Shown here piece by piece: positions 17,331-25,960 of a stretch of 64,000 bases of DNA. The DNA is taken from positions 434,001 through 498,000 of the forward strand of contig CAVQKF010000004.1 of NCBI GenBank assembly GCA_963712955.1. The letters are read 5' to 3'. The stretch is from DATFVJ01 sp963712955. GTDB taxonomy: Bacteria; Actinomycetota; Actinomycetes; Streptosporangiales; Streptosporangiaceae. How positions within the stretch are numbered: the stretch's first letter is position 1; every line of letters starts with the position of its first letter. Under the pieces are notes generated by a model. The model was not told the origin of the DNA. It was given only the letters and a program-made list of their open reading frames with translations, and searched no databases. A program made the translations under genes and the position numbers.

Positions 17331-18190
17331 TCAGCGGTAGGCGTGCTCCTCGGCCGGGAACGCTCCCGAGCCGACGTCCTGCGCGAAGGACTGGGCCGCG
17401 GACCGCAGTGAGCCCGCCACGTCGGCGTACCTCCTGACGAACTTTGCCGTCCGCGGTGAGAGCCCGGCCATGTCCTGCCGACGAGGACCTGGGCGTCGCA
17501 GCCGGGGCCGGCTCCGATGCCGATGGTGGGGATGGACAGGGACGCCGTCACACGGGAGGCGAGGTCGGCGGGCACGCATTCGAGCACCACAGAGAAGGCA
17601 CCGGCCGCCTGAAGAGATTTGGCGTCGGAAATCAGTTCCTCGCCATCCTCGCCGCGTCCCTGGACCCGGTACCCGCCGAACGCGTGGACCGACTGTGGGG
17701 TAAGGCCAAGGTGGGCAATGACAGGTATACCGGCCGCTACGAGTTCCTCGACCTGGTGCAGCACACGCCGCCCGCCCTCGAGCTTGACCGCGTGTGCGCC
17801 CGCCTCCTTCATGAACCTGGAGGCGGCGGCGAGCGCGGCCTCGGCCGACGCCTGGTAGGAGCCGAACGGCAGATCGGCGACGACCATTGCCCTGCTGGTG
17901 CCGCGGACCACGGCGGCAGTGAGCGGAATGAGGTCGTCCACGGTCACAGGGATGGTGGAGTCGTATCCGTAGACGACCATCGCGGCTGAGTCGCCCACCA
18001 GCAGCACGGGGATGCCCGCATCGTCGAAGACCCGCGCGATGAGCGCGTCATAGGCGGTCAGCATCGGCCATTTCTCGCCGCGCACCTTGGCCGCCGCGAT
18101 GTCGCGGACCGTGACGCGCCTGTTCGCGGTACCCCCGTAGAGGGCCGTGGACTGACCGGGCGCAACAGCAGGAGCAGTGGGAGCAGTCAT
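17331..18190 (-). pseudogene. panB: Ketopantoate hydroxymethyltransferase, one frameshift
   Basis: From ATG 18190 the reading is a normal PanB: KWPMLTAYDALIARVFDDAG, VLLVGDSAAMVVYGYDSTIP, AHAVKLEGG, IPVIAHLGLTPQSVHAFGGY and IPTIGIGAGPGCDAQVLV. At about 17478 one base is missing (expected LVWQDMAGL). The end, QDMAGLSPRTAKFVRRYADV to FPAEEHAYR, follows in another frame and stops at 17333-17331. PanB makes ketopantoate for CoA synthesis. All catalytic segments precede the lesion, and the tail is also conserved, which argues for a very recent mutation or a sequencing slip. Confidence 0.85.
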
Positions 18191-18349
18191 GACGAACCTC
18201 CTGGCCTCGAGGCGCCCTGGTGGCGTCCCCGGACGGTTTCGATGATGACATGTCCTGACGCGGCAGAGAACCCATCGAAGGTCCCGCGAACAAGCAGTCG
18301 AACGCCCTGCGAACGCCCTGCGAATCCGGCGCCGCGCCATCTCCTATGG

Positions 18350-18540
18350 CTACAGCACGAATTTGCTGGTGCCCAGCGGCAGGTGGCAGACGGTGATCTC
18401 CAGGCCGGTCGCGGCGGCGAGCTTCGCGAGCCCGGTCTTCCAGGCGCGGACCCGGTAGCCGTTGGAGCCGCCGCCGGCGCAGATCAGCAGCCGGCCCGCC
18501 TGCGGGTAGCGGGCCTTGCCGGTGGGGGACCCGGAAACCG
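18350..18540 (-). pseudogene. ISAzo13-type transposase fragment
   Basis: A minus-strand stretch reads TGKARYPQAGRLLICAGGGS, NGYRVRAWKTGLAKLAAATG and LEITVCHLPLGTSK, then departs from the family pattern. ISAzo13-family transposases have 'ARRLLICADGGGSNGYR..AWK..L..LA..TGLEI.VCHLPPGTSKWNKIEHRLF'. The copy stops exactly where the last conserved block should start, and one catalytic Asp is replaced by Gly (ICAGGG for ICADGG). It is inactive. It marks the edge of the island 18.3-21.1 kb. Confidence 0.75.
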
Positions 18541-18824
18541 CACCTCGCAACACCAAGCCGTCACGACCGGCAACCGCTTCGCGCCATGCCCGCGAACACT
18601 GGGGACCTGAATGTTTATGGCGCAAACAGGACCTCCCAAACAGGCTCGACAACCTGAAGGGGACCTCAAGGAACAACTGAGGGGATATTTATTGGAAAAG
18701 GACCAGGACAACCTGGCACCTCGTCGGCGGCCTACGCTACGTGACGCCGGACCTACGGTAACCAGGAGTAAGATTTCCTCGGGAAGAACGGTACGGCCAG
18801 ACGTGCCACCCGCGAATTTTCGGT

Positions 18825-20012
18825 TTAGCCGAACGCCTTTCTGAGCGTTGCGACGGAAATATGTGGCCAGCCCAAATTTTGCAGTATTGGGACTGTTGGC
18901 GGCGCCGGATGAAGCAATGTGAATATGGGAAAGTTCAGAATAGCCATCTGGGCGTACTGAAGCTGCATAAAGTAAGGGGGTTTCTTAGGCGTGACTTTCT
19001 CAATCCAGAAGGTTGCATAGACCAGCGCCGTCTGGGCGTTCGGTCCTTCCGCGCCTGTCGGCTCGCCTCCCTCAAGAAAGAGAATATTTTCGATGCCGCC
19101 AGCGCCGTCCGTTACGCTCACGACTTCAGTCGGATCACCGCTCTTACTGTTTGGTTTTGTGAAAAATGTAATTTCCGCCTGCGTTGCGATGTTGAGCGCC
19201 ACCCCTTGAAAGGTGTGGCCATCGGCGACTTGGTTATGGATAACCTGCTGAAGGAGCGTAATCGGGTCATTGATCACATCCTGCATGCCAACGCCATGGA
19301 TGGCGGCGGGCAAGGGCGGATCGGGAGGATTAGTAGCAAAGGGCGTTCTGGGATTTGCGGCGGAGTCGGGAACGGTAATATCGTACTCAGTAAACGGTGG
19401 CGCGCCATTTGCTGCAGCGGTTAGCTTGTCAGACGAGCCGGCCGCGTTGATGACTGGTGGCGCGGTGGGCTGGGTCGGGAAGGCTGTGCTGTTGAACGAA
19501 GGAAACTTAGAGAAGGCATATTTAGTAGTACCACTCTGCAGAGTCGGAGGCCCTGAAAAGGATTGCGCTATACCTTCCGCTAGGAGGGCGTTGCCGTGGG
19601 GGATCGAACCCATCCGGGCAATGATTTGCGCCCCGGTTGGTGCCGTCTCGGGCGGATAGGTCGTCGCGGGCTGGGTGATCCACAGGCCAGGTTCGAAGTG
19701 GAGCGCGCCTCCAGTGAAGATGTCGCTTATCTTCTGTAAATAGCTAAATCCGAAGAGTTCGATATCATCTTGCCCGAAGCCACGGTTGGGGATGGGCGAC
19801 CCAATAGGCTCGATCTTTAACGTTTCGAGAGTCTGATTTAGCTGAAGATAGAGATTGGCTTTGTCGTGAAAATCTGGCCGTGCGATGAGGTTGAACCCTT
19901 GGCCTTGCCAAGTCCCTGCAAGATCGCGGAGGAGGCCTAACTGCTCTACAATTGCTGCATTGTCCGCACTCAGTCGAATCGTATTGACTTCTATGTTCTG
20001 GTTGATAGTCAT
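18825..20012 (-). CDS. Heme-binding (nitrobindin/FABP-like) family protein
   Basis: A 395-residue protein from ATG 20012, preceded by GAGGAAAA. Residues about 20-60 read LGLLRDLAGTWQGQGFNLIA, the GTW.G.G start of a lipocalin/nitrobindin-type barrel. Next come GSPIPNRGFGQDDIELFGFS, LHFEPGLWITQPATTYPPE, IARMGSIPHGNALLAEG and a C-terminal half with MQLQYAQMAILNFP. I recall this layout as annotated 'heme-binding protein' in scattered bacteria; biochemical role unknown. The gene is clearly AT-richer than its surroundings, with many AAA, ATT and TTT codons, and is flanked by transposase and regulator debris. This points to horizontal acquisition. Confidence 0.7.
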   Translation of the reverse strand: MTINQNIEVNTIRLSADNAAIVEQLGLLRDLAGTWQGQGFNLIARPDFHDKANLYLQLNQTLETLKIEPIGSPIPNRGFGQDDIELFGFSYLQKISDIFTGGALHFEPGLWITQPATTYPPETAPTGAQIIARMGSIPHGNALLAEGIAQSFSGPPTLQSGTTKYAFSKFPSFNSTAFPTQPTAPPVINAAGSSDKLTAAANGAPPFTEYDITVPDSAANPRTPFATNPPDPPLPAAIHGVGMQDVINDPITLLQQVIHNQVADGHTFQGVALNIATQAEITFFTKPNSKSGDPTEVVSVTDGAGGIENILFLEGGEPTGAEGPNAQTALVYATFWIEKVTPKKPPYFMQLQYAQMAILNFPIFTLLHPAPPTVPILQNLGWPHISVATLRKAFG

Positions 20013-20344
20013 TTTTCCTCGACTCCGTGGCAATGAATTCAGGATTTAGCGGCTAAAGTTATGCCGCGGCCCGAGTATCGTGGCTTTTGGCCCCAAGTGT
20101 TGCTTCGATGAGTGTTGCTTTGATCACGCATGAAGTCAAGGGTTCGACGCGGGCTCGATGAAGATTCTCCCGTCGCACTCCGACCGCTCATGTGGCCAAA
20201 TGCCAGGGATTTAAGGGGTGTTACGGTGGCTGACCTGGGGGATTGGTGGCTTAGCAGCCGTAACCGTGGTGGCGGATGCCACGACTATGTAACCAGCCTG
20301 TCGATGCGGGGGATGTGGAGAGGCTGCTGGCATTACATTCGCAG
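20013..20344. other. Upstream region of the heme-binding-type gene
   Basis: AT-richer at 20030-20120, the natural place for the minus-strand promoter. No gene is supported, and the plus-strand frame at 20130-20354 has no family resemblance. Foreign-looking composition ends near 20150. Confidence 0.4.
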
Positions 20345-20790
20345 ATCTTGCTAACCCTTGGGACGCGGACGAGCTTCGTGACCGGCAGCCCGCATGGCAT
20401 ATTCTTTCCGCAACCGGGCGAACCAGCGCCGCCGTGTCCGGACCGCCCGCACCCGAGGGGCGCGGCGAGCCGGACCCGCCGCGCCTCGTCGAGGAACAGG
20501 CGGACGGCGAGGGCCAGGCTGAGCGTCCCGCTCGTGCCGTGCGTCCGGGACCGCCCAGCGGGGCCAGCCGCCGCCCACCCGGGATCCCGCAGGGTCGCTC
20601 CGCAGTGATCAGCACCCTGAGCTGCGGGCAGTCGTGCAGCAGGCGCGCGATCCTGTCGAAGCGCGGTTCGCTCGTGTCCGGGACGCCGTCTACCACCAGC
20701 AGGGCGGGCTGGTCTCCGACGAGTTCAGCGAACGCGGGCGAGTCCTGCGCGCCCCGCAGGTCGCGCCGCATCCGCCTGAGGGGGAGGCGC
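20345..20790 (-). pseudogene. NB-ARC/AfsR-type regulator fragment
   Basis: The minus strand reads AFAELVGDQPALLVVDGVPD, RIARLLHDCPQLRVLITAER and, after frame changes, LSLALAVRLFLDEARRVRL. This is the Walker B to sensor region of NB-ARC ATPases found in AfsR/LuxR-class regulators ('LLVLDN.E.....LL..CP.LRVLVTSR...L...AV.LF...A'). There is no Walker A, no DNA-binding domain and at least two frame changes. It is a relic beside the TetR fragment. Confidence 0.55.
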
Positions 20791-21033
20791 CAGGTACCCG
20801 CGGCTGATGCAGCGGTTCACCGAGTCCGTCATCGAGCCACGGCGTGAGGTGTTCAGGAATGTGCTCCGCCGGGGCATCGAGACCGGCGAACTGCGCGGCG
20901 ACATCGACATCGAGACGGCCCTTTCATGATGACAGGAGCGATCCAGGCCATGGCCAGGTGCGGCGCCAACGTGATCCCGGCCGACTTCGCCGAAAGGATA
21001 GTCGGCCATTTGCTCGAGGGCCTCGCGGGGTGA
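20790..21033 (+). pseudogene. TetR-family regulator, C-terminal fragment
   Basis: The plus strand reads LMQRFTESVIEPRREVFRNV, LRRGIETGELRGDIDIETAL and, after one frame change at about 20925, FMMTGAIQAMARCGANVIPA, then FAERIVGHLLEGLAG to TGA 21031-21033. This is the ligand-binding C-terminal half of a TetR/AcrR repressor. The helix-turn-helix half is missing. Its stop codon lies within a short tandem repeat. Confidence 0.7.
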
Positions 21034-21090
21034 TGCCGGGGAGGGCATCGCGGGGTGATGCCGGGGAGGGCATCGCGGGGTGATACCGGC
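21024..21090. repeat. 25-bp tandem repeat, about 2.6 units
   Basis: The unit CGCGGGGTGATGCCGGGGAG + GGCAT occurs at 21024-21048 and 21049-21073, with a partial third unit from 21074. It begins at the TetR-fragment stop and sits upstream of the GNAT gene. Confidence 0.9.
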
Positions 21091-21139
21091 GGCCGTGGCG
21101 AGGATTGCGCCCGCAGGCTCCAGGTGGTGTTCTGCGTGA

Positions 21140-21931
21140 GTGGAACCCGCTCGCGTGCTTGCCGAATTCGACGCCCAGGTCCGCCGCAGCACCCGCTCGG
21201 ATGGGTCGGGGGCGTTTATCGAGGCTGACGGGAATGTCGTGCGGTGGGTGGCCGCAGGCGGCCAGGGCTGGTCGGGCATCGCCTGGTCGCAGTTGGACGC
21301 AACCGCCGCTGATGCGGTCATCTCCGCGCAGGTCGCATACTTCCGTGACAAGGACCAGAAGTTCGAATGGAAGCTCTACGACTACGACCGGCCACCTGAT
21401 CTGGCCCGGCGCCTGCTTGCTGCTGGCTTGGCGCCTGAGGGCGAAGAAGCCCTGATGGTCGCGGAAGTTTCACAGGTGTGTGCTGAGGTGATGCTGCCCA
21501 GCGGGGTGCGGCTGCTTCCTGTGACAGACGAGGCCGAGGTTGGATTGGTCATCGACGTTCATGAGCGGGTCTTCGGCACGGATCACTCCAAGCTGCGGCG
21601 GTCTTTGCTCACGCAACTGCGGGATTCACCGGGGGTGACAGCGATGGTCGTCGCGATGGCCGGCGGCGAGCCGGTCTGCTCCGCCCGCATCGAGTTTCTT
21701 CCCCGCAGGGATTTCGCCAGCCTCTGGGGCGGGGGAACAGTGCCGGGCTGGCGCGGCAGGGGGATCTACCGCGCGCTCGTCGCCTACCGTGCTCAGCTTG
21801 CTGCCGCGCGGGGCTACAGGTACCTGCAGGTAGACGCCTCGCCTGACAGCCGGCCCATCCTGGGCCGACTTGGATTCACCCAGCTGGCGTGCACCACGCC
21901 CTACGTTTGGGATCCCGGCCCGCGAGCCTGA
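21140..21931 (+). CDS. GNAT-family N-acetyltransferase
   Basis: A 263-residue protein from GTG 21140. The C-terminal half is a GNAT domain. It has VVAMAGGEPVCSARIEF, then SLWGGGTVPGWRGRGIYRAL, where the acetyl-CoA loop is W-R-G-R-G-I-Y (R/Q-x-x-G-x-G/A), then AAARGYRYLQVDASPDSRPI and LGRLGFTQLACTTPY. The N-terminal half (VRWVAAGGQGWSGIAWSQLD, DYDRPPDLARRLLAAGL) looks like a degenerate first GNAT unit. It would acetylate an amine in the cytosol; the substrate is unknown. It converges on nadE across a perfect hairpin. Confidence 0.85.
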   Translation: MEPARVLAEFDAQVRRSTRSDGSGAFIEADGNVVRWVAAGGQGWSGIAWSQLDATAADAVISAQVAYFRDKDQKFEWKLYDYDRPPDLARRLLAAGLAPEGEEALMVAEVSQVCAEVMLPSGVRLLPVTDEAEVGLVIDVHERVFGTDHSKLRRSLLTQLRDSPGVTAMVVAMAGGEPVCSARIEFLPRRDFASLWGGGTVPGWRGRGIYRALVAYRAQLAAARGYRYLQVDASPDSRPILGRLGFTQLACTTPYVWDPGPRA

Positions 21932-21960
21932 ACACCACGCAGGACCTGGTCTCCCCGGAC

Positions 21961-21988
21961 GTTGATGACCGGCTTGCCGGTCATCAAC
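21961..21988. terminator. Perfect 13-bp stem hairpin, bidirectional terminator
   Basis: GTTGATGACCGGC, the loop TT, then GCCGGTCATCAAC. It lies between the convergent GNAT (ends 21931) and nadE (ends 22092), so it can terminate both. No T-run is present, as is common in GC-rich actinomycetes. Confidence 0.75.
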
Positions 21989-22091
21989 GCGTACCCGGCG
22001 GCTGCCGTTGGCCTGCTCGCAGGCGCCGAACCGCAGCTGGCCGGGACGCCGCTCGCGGGCGGCCACCGGACGCCATCCCCAACGACAGCTG

Positions 22092-23978
22092 TCAGGTGGC
22101 GGGGCGGTGCTCGCGCCAGCGGTTGGTGATCGGCAGCCGTCGGTCCCTGCCAAAGTTCTTCGGCGTGATCTTCGGCCCCGGCGGGTACTGCCGCCGCTTG
22201 TACTCGGCGGCGTCGACCATCCGGATCACGCGTTCCACCAGGTCGGGGTCGTGCCCGGCAGCCACGAGTTCCGCCGCGCCCATGTCCTTGACCACGTAGT
22301 CGCCGAGCAGCCTGTCGAGCACCTGGTAGTCGGGCAGCGTGTCGGAGTCGAGCTGACCTGGTGCAAGCTCGGCGCTTGGCGGCTTGCGGATGGAGTTCTC
22401 TGGGATCGGCGGTGTCTGGCCGCGTTCGCGAGCGCGCTCGTTGCGCCAGCGAGAAAGCTCCCACACCAGCGTCTTCAGCACGTCCTTGATCGGCGCGAAA
22501 CCGCCCGCGGAGTCGCCGTAAAGCGTCGAATAGCCCGTGGCGAGCTCACTCTTGTTCCCCGTGGTCAGCACGAGGTGGCCGTGCTCGTTGGACAGCGCCA
22601 TCAAGGCTGTGCCGCGCACCCGCGCCTGCAGGTTCTCCGCGGCGAGACCGTGCAGGTCAAGCTCGCGGCCGAACGCCGCCACGATGCCGGCGATCGGCAG
22701 CGTGACCGCGTGCAGGCCCTGCCTCTTGACCAGGTCCTCTGCATCGCCGACGGAATGGGCGCTCGAATAACGGCTCGGCATCAGCGCCGCGTGCACGCGG
22801 CCAGGGCCGAGCGCGTCGGCGGCGATGGTCGCCGTCAGGGCCGAGTCGATGCCGCCTGACAGGCCGAGGATCACCGAGCCGAACCCGTTCTTGCGCACGT
22901 AGTCGCGCACCCCGGTCACCAGCGCGCTGTAGACCTCTTCCAGGTCATCCAGGCGGGGCGAGCACTCGCTGACTGGCGTCGGCGCGTGCCCGGGGAGGCA
23001 ACCCCGCGCACCCCCCCGCGCTGCAGGCGGCGCGCCTCGCGGCAGCCGTTCAGGATCTGCTGCGACCGCACCTTCCGTAGCGCGCAGGCTGAGGCGGTGG
23101 ATCGTGATCACGGTGCCGTCAAGGGCGTCGGCCGGAATGTCGCCGTCGGCGAGAGACGGGTCGGCGGCCGGCAGTTCCAGGTCCGCGACGACAAGCGCGT
23201 CCTCGAACTGCGGCCCCCGGGCCTTCAGGCGGCCTGCCGCGTCCACGACGATGGAGTCACCGTCGAACACAAGCTCGTCCTGGCCGCCCGTCATGTTGAC
23301 GTAGGCAAGCGCGGCTCCGGCCTCCCTGGCACGGCGAACACAAAGCGCCAGGCGCACGTCGTCCTTGCCGCGCTCGTATGGTGAGGCGTTCGGTACCACG
23401 AGCAGCGCCGCCCCGGCCTGCCTGGTGACCGCGACAGGTCCGCCCTCCTGCCACAGGTCCTCGCAAACCGCGATCGCGACGTCCACGCCCGCATCGTGGC
23501 CCGCGCTGCCGCCCTCGATCGGTAGCCGGAACACCGGCAGCGTGTCGCCTGGCACGAAGATCCTGTACTCGTCGAACACGCCATAGTTGGGCAGGTGATG
23601 CTTGGCGCTGCGGGCGGCCACCCGGCCCTGGTAGATCAGCGCCGCCGCGTCGAGCGGGGCGCCTGCGGGCAGGCCCGTGCGCGGCGCGACGCCGCTGCGC
23701 CGGTCCAGGTAGCCGACGACCACCGCGAGGTCACCAAGCCCGTCCGTGGCCAGCCGCGCCGCGAGGTCGTGCAGGGCTGCCACCGAGGCGTCTACAAAGG
23801 AGGCACGCAGGGCGAGATCTTCAACCGGGTAGCCGGTGAGCATCATCTCGGGGAACACCGCGATGCGCGCACCGGCGTCCGCCGCCTTGCGCGACCATCT
23901 TGCGATGAGACCCGCGTTTCCTTCAAGGTCTCCGACGGTGGCGTTCACCTGGGCGAGGGCGATCCGTAGCCGGGTCAC
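22092..23978 (-). CDS. nadE: Glutamine-dependent NAD+ synthetase
   Basis: A 628-residue two-domain enzyme. The N-terminal nitrilase-like glutaminase has ALAQVNATVGDLEGN, VFPEMMLTGYPVEDL (catalytic Glu), KHHLPNYGVFDEYR (Lys) and IAVCEDLWQEGG (catalytic Cys). The C-terminal ATP-pyrophosphatase has VILGLSGGIDSALTATIAAD, NLQARVRGTALMALSN, LTTGNKSELATGYSTLYGDS and PPSAELAPGQLDSDTLPDYQ. It makes NAD+ from deamido-NAD+, ATP and glutamine. A Gly/Ala/Pro-rich spacer at about residues 308-330 (PRGAPPAARGGARGCLPGH) is unusual. No lesions. Confidence 0.97.
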   Translation of the reverse strand: MTRLRIALAQVNATVGDLEGNAGLIARWSRKAADAGARIAVFPEMMLTGYPVEDLALRASFVDASVAALHDLAARLATDGLGDLAVVVGYLDRRSGVAPRTGLPAGAPLDAAALIYQGRVAARSAKHHLPNYGVFDEYRIFVPGDTLPVFRLPIEGGSAGHDAGVDVAIAVCEDLWQEGGPVAVTRQAGAALLVVPNASPYERGKDDVRLALCVRRAREAGAALAYVNMTGGQDELVFDGDSIVVDAAGRLKARGPQFEDALVVADLELPAADPSLADGDIPADALDGTVITIHRLSLRATEGAVAADPERLPRGAPPAARGGARGCLPGHAPTPVSECSPRLDDLEEVYSALVTGVRDYVRKNGFGSVILGLSGGIDSALTATIAADALGPGRVHAALMPSRYSSAHSVGDAEDLVKRQGLHAVTLPIAGIVAAFGRELDLHGLAAENLQARVRGTALMALSNEHGHLVLTTGNKSELATGYSTLYGDSAGGFAPIKDVLKTLVWELSRWRNERARERGQTPPIPENSIRKPPSAELAPGQLDSDTLPDYQVLDRLLGDYVVKDMGAAELVAAGHDPDLVERVIRMVDAAEYKRRQYPPGPKITPKNFGRDRRLPITNRWREHRPAT

Positions 23979-24264
23979 GGCTTCAGCTTAGAGTGCCCAG
24001 AGGAAGAGACTGGATCGTTTGCAGGGTCAGTCTTCGCCACGCTGGGATACGCGGCGCGCCCGTCGGGACGTTCCGCCTGTGACCCGTGGCACTACAAACA
24101 GCCACCCCCTGACCTGCGGTCGCCCGCGGGCCCGTAACCTGCAGGAAACAAGGGCCGGGCAAACTTAGAAGCTAGACTGCAGGACGGCGCCCGGGGCCGC
24201 ATGGTGGCGCTTGTCGTCGTTCGCACCGGGTGAGGCGGAAGGCCGCGCCCGACCGTCGAAGGTG
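23979..24264. other. Divergent region nadE / second glutamine synthetase
   Basis: No gene. Starts of nadE (minus) and the broken glutamine synthetase (plus) point away from each other. I looked for a GlnR-type GTnAC-n6-GAAAC pattern like that at 50435 and did not find one. Confidence 0.5.
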
Positions 24265-25638
24265 ATGTCCGTGGAAAGACAAGTCGAGTTCGTGCTGCGC
24301 ACACTCGAGGAGCGCGACATCCGATTCGTCCGGCTGTGGTTCACCGACGTGCTGGGCTACCTGAAGTCGGTCGCCGTCGCGCCGGCCGAACTGGAAGGCG
24401 CATTTGCCGAGGGTATCGGCTTCGACGGGTCGGCGATCGAGGGATTTGCGCGGGTCTACGAGGCGGACATGCTGGCCAAGCCCGACCCCTCGACGTTCCA
24501 GGTCCTGCCGTGGCGCGGCGAATCGCCCGGCACGGCGCGGATGTTCTGCGACATCATGATGCCGGACGGGGCGCCGTCGTTCGCGGATCCGCGCTAGGTA
24601 CTCAAGCGCGCGCTGTCGCGCGCGGCCGAGCTTGGATTCACCTTCTACACCCACCCGGAGATCGAGTTCTTCCTGCTCGAGGGAGCGGCCCGCAGTCGGG
24701 TCAGTCGATGCCGCGGCCGATCGACTCGGGCGGCTATTTCGACCACACGCCGCACGGCATGGGCATGACTTCCGGCGTCAGCGCGATCACCATGCTGGAG
24801 CAGATGGGCATCTCGGTGGAGTTCAGCCACCACGAGGGGGCGCCCGGCCAGAAGGAGATCGACCTGCGCTACGCGGACGCGCTGACGACCGCGGACAACA
24901 TCATGACGTTCCGGCTGGTGATGAAGGAGGTGGCACTGGAGCACGGGGTGTACGCGACGTTCATGCCCAAGCCGTTCACCGAGCACGCGGGTCGGGAATG
25001 CACACGCACGTGTCGCTGTTCGAGGGCGATCGCAACGCGTTCTACGAGCCGGGTGCCGACTACCAGTTGTCCAAGCTCGGGCGCGCGTTCATCGCCGGGC
25101 TGCTCCGCCACGCGACTGAGATCACCGCCGTCATGAACCAGTGGGTCAACTCCTACAAGCGGCTCTGGGGGGGCACCGAACGGACCGCGGGGGCGGGCGG
25201 CGAGGCGCCCGCGTACGTCTGCTGGGGGCACAACAACCGCTCGGCACTGATCCGGGTGCCGATGTACAAGCCGCAGAAGGGACAGTCGACCCGGATCGAG
25301 TTGCGCTCGCTGGACTCGGCCTGTAACCCGTACCTCGCGTTCGCACTGATCCTTGCGGCCGGGCTGAAGGGGATCGAGGAGGGCTACGAGCTTCCGCCGG
25401 GCGCCGAGGACGACGTGTGGGCGCTGACGTCCGCGGAGCGAGCGCGGGCGCTCGGCATCAAGCCGCTGCCGCAGTCCCTGGCCGACGCGATACGCGTGAT
25501 GGAGGGCAGCGAGCTTGCCGGGACGCACTCGGTGAGCAGGTCTTCGACTTCTTCCTACGAAACAAGCGCGCCGAGTGGGACGAATACCGCCGCCAGGTAA
25601 CCAGATTCGAACTCGACCGCTACCTGCCCGTGCTCTGA
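24265..25638 (+). pseudogene. Second type-I glutamine synthetase-like gene, broken (GlnA2-like)
   Basis: From ATG 24265 the reading is clean (FVLRTLEERDIRFVRLWFTD, GIGFDGSAIEGFARVYEADM). It then meets an in-frame TAG at 24595-24597, where the family has a hydrophobic or aromatic residue. Further frame changes are needed near 24690, 24990 (one base missing in the G-S-G-M-H-T-H active-site loop) and 25535. The remaining parts, TPHGMGMTSGVSAITMLEQM, RIELRSLDSACNPYLAFALI and RNKRAEWDEYRRQVTRFELD, resemble the GlnA2 group (gamma-glutamylpolyamine synthetase in Streptomyces) more than GlnA1. Position near glnE and nadE matches the GlnA2 locus. Four lesions make function very unlikely. Confidence 0.85.
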
Positions 25639-25960
25639 CGGTCCGCGCGTCAGCCCGGCCGGTGACGCTGGTTAATTCCCGAACGGCTGCCGGCCGTGGC
25701 GCAACCGTGTCCCCGTGCCACCCGCGCACCCGCAGCAGCGATGCCCATCGCTGGGGTCCCCCAGGCCCAGCGACGGGCCATCGATGTGCCTGGCGCTTGC
25801 CGCAGGCCGTGAACACGCCCACCCCAGATGGCGTCTTCGCCGCAACCTGGGTCGCAGGATCCGGACATTCCGGACGCCGGACGATGGTTTTGGGTAACAG
25901 AGTCCGAGTAAGCGGCCTCCGATTCGGCCAGACGCCGGTGCGCGGCATTACCGTTCAAGG
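25639..25960. other. Spacer before glnE
   Basis: No gene. It contains the hairpin at 25743-25778 and, at 25861-25900, a short GC-rich string starting CCGGACATTCCGG that partly resembles the interspersed element at 33.7 and 60.5 kb. This resemblance is too weak to count as a copy. Confidence 0.4.
25743..25778 (+). terminator. Hairpin after the broken glutamine synthetase
   Basis: Arms GCCCATCGCTGGG (25743-25755) and CCCAGCGACGGGC (25766-25778) pair with one mismatch around a 10-base loop. Placed 105 bases after the gene, it is a plausible rho-independent-type terminator without a T-tract. Confidence 0.55.

Noticed and set aside
19590..19640. tRNA-like T-arm string (GGGGATCGAACCC)
   Set aside because: It lies inside the heme-binding-type coding sequence and no cloverleaf can be drawn around it.
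25861..25900. Possible third copy of the interspersed palindromic element
   Set aside because: Only the 11-13-base string around GGACATTCC and a few following bases match; the hairpin arms and core are absent.
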